Part shown: positions 1-5,302 of the stretch, in pieces
Numbering within the stretch: the stretch's first letter is position 1
Layout of the letters: each line of letters opens with the position of its first letter
Assembly: GCA_016550395.1 (NCBI GenBank)
Contig: JABXGY010000120.1
Span: 1 to 5,529 of the forward strand
Direction of reading: 5' to 3'
From: an archaeon
GTDB lineage: Archaea; Asgardarchaeota; Hermodarchaeia; Hermodarchaeales; Hermodarchaeaceae
DNA length: 5,529 bases
Translations under genes and position numbers: made by a program
The notes under the pieces: generated by a model
What the model was told of the DNA's origin: nothing
The model's database searches: none
What the model saw: only the letters and a program-made list of their open reading frames with translations

Positions 1-341
1 GCAGCTGGTTCGGCAATAGGAGTGTCGCCCAGAAGGATTGATTCCGCATCACTACTAGGGGCTGCTGTGGTCATAGCTGCAGTATCGCCTTCTAGAAAAT
101 CAAATAGGCTATCTGTCGTAGGACCCGCTGTGCTGGTTTCGGCAGCCATTAGTGGTATACTGGCTGCTGCCATTGGAGTGACTTGTGCGGTTTTAAGATC
201 TGAGCGGATTTTCTTTAGGCTGGATTGAAATTCATTAACTTGTTTGGTAACTGTGTTTAGCGCATCCGCTAAATCATTGACAGCTTTCGAGAGAAATTCG
301 GAAACACGAATCAAGATGGCTTCCTTGTCTGTGTCTGACAT
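1..341 (-). CDS. Unrecognised protein, N-terminal part (runs off the left edge)
   Basis: An open frame with no stop runs from an ATG at 341 to the window edge, giving 113 complete residues; the C-terminus is missing. Residues 1-50 look helical, with regularly spaced hydrophobic positions (I9, V13, F16, L17, V21, L24, L28, V31, V35, F38, L42, I45), as in an amphipathic or coiled-coil segment. From residue 51 to the edge there is not one Lys or Arg. That part is rich in Ala, Thr, Ser, Pro and Asp/Glu, with two similar hydrophobic-acidic patches (SLFDFLEGDT at 78-87 and SILLGDT at 101-107), and looks like a disordered acidic linker. The start is supported by a GGGGTG motif at 350-355, eight bases ahead of the ATG, and by a TATA-like box further upstream. 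It lies downstream of the Nudix gene on the same strand, with its own promoter. I recognise no family and propose no function. Confidence 0.75.
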   Translation of the reverse strand, partial: MSDTDKEAILIRVSEFLSKAVNDLADALNTVTKQVNEFQSSLKKIRSDLKTAQVTPMAAASIPLMAAETSTAGPTTDSLFDFLEGDTAAMTTAAPSSDAESILLGDTPIAEPA

Positions 342-404
342 TCTTGCTACACCCCGCCTTCTGTAGCGGTTGGGGGTACTGCAAGCTAGAGTGTAATAGG
401 CTTA

Positions 405-412
405 CATATAAA
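405..412 (-). promoter_or_regulatory. TATA-like box for the partial gene at 1-341
   Basis: On the minus strand this reads TTTATATG with an A-rich stretch (AAAG) just upstream, resembling an archaeal TATA box preceded by a BRE. A transcription start about 26 bases downstream would fall near 383 and give a leader of about 40 bases that holds the GGGGTG motif. It sits in the 122-base gap after the Nudix stop, so the partial gene is probably transcribed separately from the Nudix gene. Confidence 0.5.
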
Positions 413-463
413 CTTTGTTGAGCTCTACTCATTAACTAAAGGGGAATTGCGGTCCTCTCCACA

Positions 464-889
464 CTAGAAGACACCGGCGACATCAATGATATGTCGGTGA
501 TCAAATGCCAACTCCTTAGGTAACTCGTTAAATACTCGAACTTCAGCCGCATCACTTCCTGCCTCTAAGGTTCCACTAACTGAAGAGACAAGGTAGGCGA
601 CACTCACGATATGACCCCTCGGGTCCCGGTTAGGATTCGAGAAGACTCCGATTAATTGCATTGATTCCACACAGAGCCCCGTTTCTTCTTTTACTTCTCG
701 AATCACTGCTGCTTCAACAGTTTCTCCGATTTGTACAAGACCCCCGGGAAGTGCCCACCAATCTTTGAATGGGTGGTTTCGTCGTCGAATGAATAGAACT
801 CCTCCCTCCTTCAATCGAATAACTGCATCAACTGCTAAAACCGGTGAGTTAATTCCTGTTTCTGTCCGCCTTGTATTTTCCCCTTGCAT
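464..889 (-). CDS. Nudix hydrolase, ADP-ribose pyrophosphatase type
   Basis: A complete 141-residue single-domain Nudix protein. The 23-residue Nudix box is perfect at residues 50-72: G50, E56, then R64-E65-V66-K67-E68-E69-T70-G71-L72. The REVxEExG part supplies the divalent-metal-binding glutamates used to cut nucleoside diphosphate linkages. The box is preceded by WWALPGG, as usual. After it comes GVFSNPNRDPRGH (81-93); this S/N-x-P-x-RDPRGH pattern about 15 residues past the box is typical of ADP-ribose pyrophosphatases, so ADP-ribose or a similar NDP-sugar is the best substrate guess. MutT-like clean-up of oxidised nucleotides is less likely. It should be cytosolic, as no signal peptide or membrane segment is seen. 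The ATG start is supported by GGTGA at 897-901, seven bases upstream. The length is normal and no key residue is missing. Substrate cannot be fixed from sequence alone. Confidence 0.93.
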   Translation of the reverse strand: MQGENTRRTETGINSPVLAVDAVIRLKEGGVLFIRRRNHPFKDWWALPGGLVQIGETVEAAVIREVKEETGLCVESMQLIGVFSNPNRDPRGHIVSVAYLVSSVSGTLEAGSDAAEVRVFNELPKELAFDHRHIIDVAGVF

Positions 890-936
890 ATCTCTTTCAC
901 CAAAATTATGACTTAATAACGTGCGACTTCGTAAGC

Positions 937-944
937 CTTAAAAG
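937..944. promoter_or_regulatory. AT-rich promoter element between divergent genes
   Basis: The plus strand reads CTTAAAAG and the minus strand CTTTTAAG, so both look like an archaeal TATA box. Going left, a start about 26 bases away would lie near 915, 26 bases before the Nudix ATG. Going right, it would lie near 966, about 8 bases before the ATG at 974, which has no SD motif and so fits near-leaderless translation. One element could serve both genes. The alternative for the right-hand gene is the AT-rich run at 911-918. Confidence 0.35.
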
Positions 945-973
945 TCTATGTTCACTACGCCAGCAAGACGAAT

Positions 974-1459
974 ATGACTGTAGATCCCTGGCGCGAACCG
1001 AAACCCACCATTGACCAAGTCCGAAGGCTAGTCCAGCGAATTCAGTCCTATGTGAGAACAAGTAGGATAATGGGGATCGTATCATCTATCCTTCTCTTAG
1101 CCCTAATGATTCAAATGGGTATTCTCATTTACATGAATTTTCTCCCATTTTTCCTTGGGGGAATTCCCTTTCCTTTACCTGAATGGTTCTACTATGTTCT
1201 GATGCTCACTTTCCTTTTCGCAATGATAGTGTATGCCATCACAGGAACTGTCAACGCTAGGCTCAATCGGTACATGCTTGAATACAGGAAAATTGGGGTC
1301 GTGGTTCAGCTTCGGTGTGAAGCGTGTGACAGAACAAGTGAACGGATTTGGGAGAAAGAGGATTATGTCTTCAAAAAAGAAGGCACTTGTGCATGTGGTG
1401 GAACCCAATTCATCTCACAGATGTACATCATGCCTCTCCCTATCAAGAAAAAGGATTAA
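974..1459 (+). CDS. Two-helix membrane protein with C-terminal zinc ribbon
   Basis: A complete 161-residue protein that I cannot assign to a named family. Residues 1-31 are polar and basic with amphipathic helical character. Two hydrophobic helices follow, about 33-56 and 72-91, linked by a short loop rich in Gly, Pro and Phe. After an Arg/Lys-rich stretch (95-106) comes a small domain with C115-x2-C118 and C139-x-C141, a CxxC/CxC arrangement expected to bind one zinc ion. The tail is basic (KKKD). Both termini are probably on the cytoplasmic side, putting the zinc ribbon in the cytoplasm next to the membrane. No catalytic motif is visible, so the ribbon may mediate protein or nucleic-acid contacts. 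There is no SD ahead of the ATG, in line with a leaderless mRNA. It is divergent from the Nudix gene and convergent with the alanyl-tRNA synthetase gene. Confidence 0.85.
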   Translation: MTVDPWREPKPTIDQVRRLVQRIQSYVRTSRIMGIVSSILLLALMIQMGILIYMNFLPFFLGGIPFPLPEWFYYVLMLTFLFAMIVYAITGTVNARLNRYMLEYRKIGVVVQLRCEACDRTSERIWEKEDYVFKKEGTCACGGTQFISQMYIMPLPIKKKD

Positions 1460-1460
1460 A

Positions 1461-1466
1461 CTTTTT
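1461..1466 (+). terminator. Possible T-run terminator
   Basis: A CTTTTT run begins one base after the stop codon of the zinc-ribbon membrane protein, inside the short convergent gap with the AlaRS gene. Archaeal transcription often ends at plain T-runs without a hairpin. Five T residues is a minimal signal, so this is tentative. Confidence 0.3.
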
Positions 1467-1513
1467 GAGTGAAACCTTTACTCCTAAAACCCAAACTTTG
1501 ACATTAGTGAAAC

Positions 1514-3292
1514 CTATCCTTCCACCAGCAAAATAGCTCTTAGACGTAGGGTATCTGCACCAATCCGCTTTTGTTTCGTAATACGGAATTTGCCCAGGAT
1601 CCCAGTTCGTTCAACATGAGGACCACTACAGATTTCCTTAGATACATCCCCGACACTATAAACCTTCACTTGGTCTCCATACTTTTCACCAAAGAAACCA
1701 AGGGCACCCTGTCTCTTTGCCTCCTCGGGTGACATGGTTTCAAAGCTAATTGGAAGATTTTGTTCGATGATTTCGTTCACCCAGGTTTCAACTTGCTTAA
1801 GTTCCTCGGCAGTAAGTTTTCGATTCAGCTGAACATCTAGGCGTAGGCGTTCTTTAGTGATGTTACTTCCCTTCTGATACACAGAGGGTCCTATGATTTG
1901 ACGGAGTGCTTGATGCAATAGATGAGTAGCCGTGTGAAGTTGAATAACCTCATCTGAATGATCAGCTAACCCGCTGGTAAATCGTTGTTCAGTTGCATCA
2001 CGAGAAATCTGTTGATGGCGTTCAAATTCTTTCCGAAACTCGCCTATATCGATTTTTTGACCATGTTCTTCAGCAATCTGCACGGTCATTTCAATTGGAA
2101 ATCCATAGGTTGCAAATAACATGAAGGCATCTTTTCCTGTGAGTATTCCCTTTTCGTTTAGAATTCTACCAGCTATTCGTAATCCTCGTCGAACTGTGGT
2201 TCGAAACCGTTTTTCTTCCTTTTCAATTTCCTTTTGGACATGATCTTTATTTCGAAGAAGCTCATCGTATTTGCTTCCAAGAGTCTCAAGAATTGGAGGA
2301 ACTAATTCACCAAGGAAGAAGTGTTCCACACCTAATTGGAGGCCTCGACGAATTGCGATTCGGATTAACCGCCGAATTACATAACCTCGTTCGACATTAG
2401 AAGGGACTAATCCATGGTCGTCTGCTAAGGCCATAGCTGCTGACCGGATATGGTCGGCGATGATCCGCATTGAACGCATCTGTTCAGCCGAGGGTTCAGA
2501 GATTTTAGTGATTGCTTTAATCTTGTCCATAATTGGTTGGAACACTGTGGTCTCATACACGCTGGGTAAATGATTTATCACTTGCAGCGCCCGCTCTAAT
2601 CCCATACCTGTATCAATGTTCTTTCTTTTCAAAGGAGTCAGTTTGCCATCCGTGGCACGATCATAACTCATAAAGACGAGGTTCCAAATTTCCACGAACT
2701 TTCCACACCCACAGCCAGGTCGACAGGTTTTCGAACAAGCTGGAATGCCAATATCAACAAAGATTTCTGTATCAGGTCCTTGGGGTCCCGTTTCACCTAG
2801 TCCCCACCAATTATCTTTGTATGGGAGAAAGTGAATGCGATTACGTGAAATTCCCATCTCTTCCCAAATATCTGCAGCTTCTTCGTCAGCCGGAACTTGC
2901 TTATCTCCTTCAAACACTGTAACGTGCAATACATCTTTTTGGAGTCCCAATCCGTATTCATGGGTAATTAGAAAATCCATGGCCATTTCAATTGCAGCAC
3001 GCTTCCAATAATCTCCTAAAGACCAATTTCCTAACATCTCAAAAAATGTTAGATGAAAAGTGTCACCTACTTCATCAATGTCATCTGTTCGGAAACATTT
3101 TTGCACATTTGCCAATCGAGTTCCTTGAGGGTGTGGCTGCCCCAACAGGAAAGGGACAAGAGATTGCATCCCTGCGCTCATAAACAAAACCGTGGGATCA
3201 AGTTGGGGGATTAACGAAGCAGAGGGGATGATAGCATGATCTTTGTCTTTGAAGAACTGAAGGAAACGCTTCCTAAGTTCTGAGGCTGTCAT
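1514..3292 (-). CDS. alaS: Alanyl-tRNA synthetase, short Patescibacteria/CPR-like form
   Basis: A class II synthetase that charges tRNA-Ala, 592 residues against about 870-900 for usual bacterial or archaeal enzymes. In order: motif 2 region FFEMLGNWSLGDY (83-95); a cysteine cluster C186, C190, C194, C196 before the FVEIWN segment, a likely zinc site; motif 3 DTGMGLER (227-234); the tRNA-recognition helices with PSNVERGY (297-304) and ATYGFP (394-399); then an editing core with HTATH (453-457) and CSGPH (555-559), the four expected zinc ligands. The beta-barrel usually found ahead of the HxxxH motif is reduced to about 24 residues, and the protein ends right after the editing core, so C-Ala is absent. 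Overall it resembles bacterial, especially CPR, AlaRS and not the longer archaeal type. Asp400 of E. coli aligns with Ala394, while Asn303 aligns with Asn299. The frame stays open upstream to a TTG at 3328; ATG 3292 is preferred because family members begin at this point (MTASELRKRF), although AGGG at 3307-3310 is better spaced for a TTG at 3298. Confidence 0.95.
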   Translation of the reverse strand: MTASELRKRFLQFFKDKDHAIIPSASLIPQLDPTVLFMSAGMQSLVPFLLGQPHPQGTRLANVQKCFRTDDIDEVGDTFHLTFFEMLGNWSLGDYWKRAAIEMAMDFLITHEYGLGLQKDVLHVTVFEGDKQVPADEEAADIWEEMGISRNRIHFLPYKDNWWGLGETGPQGPDTEIFVDIGIPACSKTCRPGCGCGKFVEIWNLVFMSYDRATDGKLTPLKRKNIDTGMGLERALQVINHLPSVYETTVFQPIMDKIKAITKISEPSAEQMRSMRIIADHIRSAAMALADDHGLVPSNVERGYVIRRLIRIAIRRGLQLGVEHFFLGELVPPILETLGSKYDELLRNKDHVQKEIEKEEKRFRTTVRRGLRIAGRILNEKGILTGKDAFMLFATYGFPIEMTVQIAEEHGQKIDIGEFRKEFERHQQISRDATEQRFTSGLADHSDEVIQLHTATHLLHQALRQIIGPSVYQKGSNITKERLRLDVQLNRKLTAEELKQVETWVNEIIEQNLPISFETMSPEEAKRQGALGFFGEKYGDQVKVYSVGDVSKEICSGPHVERTGILGKFRITKQKRIGADTLRLRAILLVEG

Positions 3293-3350
3293 TTGCAAGG
3301 CATTAACCCTCTGTTTATTATTATGCAACAGGTTTCATTTGGACGATTCA

Positions 3351-3374
3351 GCATTAGTGTATTGTAGCTAATGC
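3351..3374. repeat. 7-base inverted repeat upstream of alaS
   Basis: GCATTAG (3351-3357) and CTAATGC (3368-3374) are perfect inverted copies with a 10-base spacer, lying 59-82 bases ahead of the alaS ATG. The spacer is AT-rich and on the minus strand reads TACAATACA, which could act as a weak TATA box. The repeat could therefore be a protein-binding site over the alaS promoter, or a hairpin ending transcription from the membrane-protein pair just upstream. It could also be chance. Confidence 0.35.
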
Positions 3375-3414
3375 ATTGCTCAGAACATTAAGTACCGTTA
3401 AAACTGTTTGGCTT

Positions 3415-3732
3415 TTAGTGGCGCATCCATTTCACCGCTTCATCATAACCAGACCATCGTCTTCGGCGGCGTACAATCCAATATAATGCTAGAATTACGA
3501 ATAGGGCGGGTATTACCAGCCAAACTACTTCAATCACTACATCGAGTGGTGATGTAAGGGCAATATTTTCATAAATCCTTGGCTCTGCGACGCTTAGGAT
3601 AAACGGAGAGGTTTCTCCCATTATTAAATGGACTATGAAAGGTATTCCAAGAATAGTAACACCGAATATTATTCCGGCAACAAGATAGAGTTCCCGTCGC
3701 CTATTTCTTTTTTCTGGATGTTGTGTTGTCAC
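3415..3732 (-). CDS. Small two-helix membrane protein, unknown
   Basis: A complete 105-residue protein that I do not recognise. A basic N-terminus (KRNRRR, 8-13) is followed by a hydrophobic helix at about 15-37, a roughly 28-residue loop with an acidic region, a second helix at about 65-87, and then a very basic stretch RRRRRW (88-93). By the positive-inside rule both ends should be cytoplasmic and the loop outside. No Cys, catalytic motif or known domain is seen. The start is GTG. It is supported by GGTGA at 3739-3743, six bases upstream. It lies 60 bases downstream of the winged-helix membrane protein on the same strand, so cotranscription is likely and the two may work together; this is inference from position only. 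Confidence 0.75.
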   Translation of the reverse strand: MTTQHPEKRNRRRELYLVAGIIFGVTILGIPFIVHLIMGETSPFILSVAEPRIYENIALTSPLDVVIEVVWLVIPALFVILALYWIVRRRRRWSGYDEAVKWMRH

Positions 3733-3792
3733 AGTTCTTCACCATTATTAATGACGGCTTACATTATTAGACTACGGTTTAGAACACCTCAT

Positions 3793-4230
3793 TTAGGGTA
3801 AGTCCTTGAATGATCGATAAGTTTCATACCATAATAGAATCGCTGCGCAACTCCCGAAGAGCCAGGCTGCAACATTGGCAAAGGTTAGATGCTGTGGATA
3901 CACTACTAAATATGTGATTAAAGCTGTGGTGAAGAATGCAGCATAAAATAGATGTCGAGGAAGGGCTCGCCGTCCTATCCAGATAAACTGTTTTAACACA
4001 CCAACTTGGACTGCTTCTTCGATGGCGTATTCACCCCTTTCTCGGTTCACCAGACCCAATTCAACGAGTTTATCTAAATGGTATGCAGCCAGGCTAGGCG
4101 AGGACAAACCCAACTTTCGTTGTAGCTCACGTGGTCCCACCGGACCTCGAATCGATAATAATTCGTAATAAACCCGGAGAGTCCGCCCATGAAGTTCGGT
4201 CTCTAATTTCAGTTCGCGTTCTCGTGACAT
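3793..4230 (-). CDS. Membrane-anchored winged-helix protein
   Basis: A complete 145-residue protein counted from ATG 4230. Residues about 14-70 form an ArsR/MarR-like winged helix: helix 1 (TLRVYYELL), helix 2 (GPRELQRKL), recognition helix in SPSLAAYHLDKLVELGLV (45-61), then a short wing with ERGEYAI. An amphipathic link (72-90) leads to two membrane helices, about 94-112 and 117-136. DNA-binding winged helices with two C-terminal membrane helices are common in archaea, and few have a known target or signal. A sensing role for the membrane part is inference. The frame extends to a GTG at 4239, but ATG 4230 has a GTGA six bases upstream while the GTG has no clear SD, so ATG is preferred. It is divergent from the MTA phosphorylase gene and upstream of the small membrane protein gene. 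Confidence 0.85.
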   Translation of the reverse strand: MSRERELKLETELHGRTLRVYYELLSIRGPVGPRELQRKLGLSSPSLAAYHLDKLVELGLVNRERGEYAIEEAVQVGVLKQFIWIGRRALPRHLFYAAFFTTALITYLVVYPQHLTFANVAAWLFGSCAAILLWYETYRSFKDLP

Positions 4231-4286
4231 AATTCTCACTATCCCAAGATACGCCCTGTCACTTTTCCCAGTAAGCAGATTTCTGG

Positions 4287-4295
4287 TTATTAATA
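4287..4295 (-). promoter_or_regulatory. TATA-like box for the winged-helix gene
   Basis: The minus strand reads TATTAATAA. A start about 26 bases downstream would fall near 4265, giving a leader of about 35 bases to the ATG at 4230. It is the most AT-rich run in this half of the divergent gap. Confidence 0.4.
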
Positions 4296-4320
4296 GACGG
4301 GTTTGGGCACAATAAGCATG

Positions 4321-4334
4321 TATACTTAAGTATA
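4321..4334. promoter_or_regulatory. 14-base perfect palindrome, likely MTAP promoter or operator
   Basis: TATACTTAAGTATA is an exact palindrome with no spacer. It is AT-rich and 62 bases ahead of the MTAP start. Used as a TATA box it would give a transcription start near 4353 and a leader of about 43 bases. Its symmetry also suits a dimeric regulator, and the winged-helix gene next door is an obvious candidate, though nothing in the sequence proves this. The CTTAAG core recurs at 4376-4381. Confidence 0.5.
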
Positions 4335-4370
4335 GAACTTACTTTTCATTCATTTTAGATGTTATGTATT

Positions 4371-4386
4371 CATCTCTTAAGAGGTG
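4371..4386 (+). promoter_or_regulatory. SD site of MTAP inside a possible hairpin
   Basis: GAGGTG (4381-4386) is an excellent SD motif nine bases ahead of ATG 4396. This decides the start over ATG 4389, which is only two bases from it and leads into a different frame. CATCTC (4371-4376) can pair with the whole SD, with one G-U pair, across a TTAA loop (4377-4380). Such a stem would hide the SD and could control translation, for example by temperature. A 6-base stem is weak, so the regulatory reading is uncertain. Confidence 0.45.
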
Positions 4387-4395
4387 TCATGAAAA

Positions 4396-5199
4396 ATGCT
4401 CTTACAGCCTCCAGAAAAGGTAACAATTGGTTTGATTGGTGGAACGGGTGTTTATGACCCCGAAGTGTTTACTGATATCAAAGAGTATAAAATTTACACT
4501 CCCTTCGGTGCGCCTTCTGACAAGGTCATGATAGGGACTCTTCAAAACCGTCGTATCGCCTTCATCCCCCGTCATGGACGCACCCACATGTATCCACCTC
4601 ACTTGGTAAACTATCGCGCTAACATCTGGGCACTAAAAACCCTTGGTGTTCAACGGCTCCTCACCGTTTCAGCGGTTGGCAGCCTCCAAGATGAAATCAA
4701 ACCTGGAGATCTTTTTATTCCGGATCAGGCCTTTGATTGGACTCGAAGCCGAAAACGCACTTTCTTTGAAGAAGGCACCGTCGCTCATGTCTCAGTTGCA
4801 GAGCCTTTTTGTCCTGAACTCTCTAAGTTCATCGCGGATAAAGCCAAAGCCTTGAATCTACCCCACCACCACAAAGGTACAATAATCACGATTGAAGGAC
4901 CCCAATTCTCTACAAAAGCTGAATCTAAATTTTATCGAGCTCAAGGTTTTCATATTATCGGTATGACACTCCATCCCGAAGTCTACCTCGCAAGGGAAGC
5001 TGAACTATGTTTCACAAACGTTTCGATGATCACAGATTACGATGTATATGCGGAAAGCCCCGTTAGCCACGAAGAAGTACAAAAAACGATGGCAGCGAAT
5101 CTCGATAAAGTCAAAAGGCTCCTCAAGGAAGTCATTCCCGCCATGTCTCTTAAACAGGATAAGTGTGATTGTGGGAAGGCTTTGCAAGGTGCTGTTTGA
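4396..5199 (+). CDS. mtnP: S-methyl-5'-thioadenosine phosphorylase, MTAP II-like
   Basis: A complete 267-residue enzyme of the purine nucleoside phosphorylase superfamily. It splits methylthioadenosine with phosphate to adenine and 5-methylthioribose-1-phosphate, salvaging the by-product of polyamine synthesis; it should be cytosolic. Visible motifs: GLIGGTGVYDP (12-22, phosphate site), PRHGRTHMYPP (58-68), NYRANIWAL (72-80), VSAVGSL (91-97), IEGPQFST (166-173), IGMT (188-191, sugar site) and TDYDVYAE (213-220), with the Asp residues that recognise adenine. From recall, it aligns almost without gaps with the Sulfolobus MTAP II protein. That thermophilic enzyme has three disulfides. Here C139 and C205 match one pair and the C-terminal CDC (257-259) matches the CxC pair, while both members of the third pair are absent (Arg200 replaces one). 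The start is set by GAGGTG nine bases upstream. Adenosine or inosine may also be used; assay would be needed to exclude a broader phosphorylase. Confidence 0.95.
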   Translation: MLLQPPEKVTIGLIGGTGVYDPEVFTDIKEYKIYTPFGAPSDKVMIGTLQNRRIAFIPRHGRTHMYPPHLVNYRANIWALKTLGVQRLLTVSAVGSLQDEIKPGDLFIPDQAFDWTRSRKRTFFEEGTVAHVSVAEPFCPELSKFIADKAKALNLPHHHKGTIITIEGPQFSTKAESKFYRAQGFHIIGMTLHPEVYLAREAELCFTNVSMITDYDVYAESPVSHEEVQKTMAANLDKVKRLLKEVIPAMSLKQDKCDCGKALQGAV

Positions 5200-5272
5200 T
5201 TCATAACGCATGTATCTAAGCATTGATGTTGAGTGGATGTAATAGAGACTATGACTAAAGGCGAATTAACAC

Positions 5273-5280
5273 TTTTTATG
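5273..5280 (+). promoter_or_regulatory. TATA-like box for the right-edge gene
   Basis: TTTTTATG lies about 26 bases before the ATG at 5303, and no SD motif precedes that ATG. Both facts fit a leaderless transcript beginning at or next to the start codon. The T-run could also help end MTAP transcription. Confidence 0.45.
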
Positions 5281-5302
5281 ATAGCTTATCCTTTCATATG
5301 CT

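Noticed and set aside
22..228. Plus-strand open frame of 68 codons near the left edge
   Set aside because: It is antisense to the partial minus-strand gene, whose Ala-rich codons keep the opposite strand open. It has no SD or promoter, and the minus frame has both.
1175..1536. Three further open frames overlapping the zinc-ribbon membrane protein gene
   Set aside because: Their translations show no domain or sensible composition, and they overlap a frame with clear membrane helices and a zinc ribbon.
1514..1937. AlaRS truncated by a nonsense mutation or frameshift
   Set aside because: The protein ends cleanly after the editing core, as other short AlaRS do, and no C-Ala-like sequence is seen in the short gap downstream. 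It reads as a natural short form and not a pseudogene.
2992..3183. Plus-strand open frame inside alaS
   Set aside because: It is antisense to the strongly conserved motif 1 and 2 region of AlaRS.
3293..3328. TTG start at 3328 adding 12 residues to AlaRS
   Set aside because: The extension (MHNNKQRVNALQ) is not part of the family and has no SD. The family match begins at the ATG at 3292.
4389..4391. ATG just before the MTAP start
   Set aside because: It is only two bases from the SD and opens a different frame that does not encode the phosphorylase.
4402..4855. Open frames on either strand inside the MTAP gene (4402-4602 minus, 4643-4855 plus)
   Set aside because: They overlap the conserved phosphorylase core and have no family features.
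5005..5223. Minus-strand open frame across the 3' end of MTAP
   Set aside because: It is antisense to the adenine-site motif of MTAP, with no start signal.
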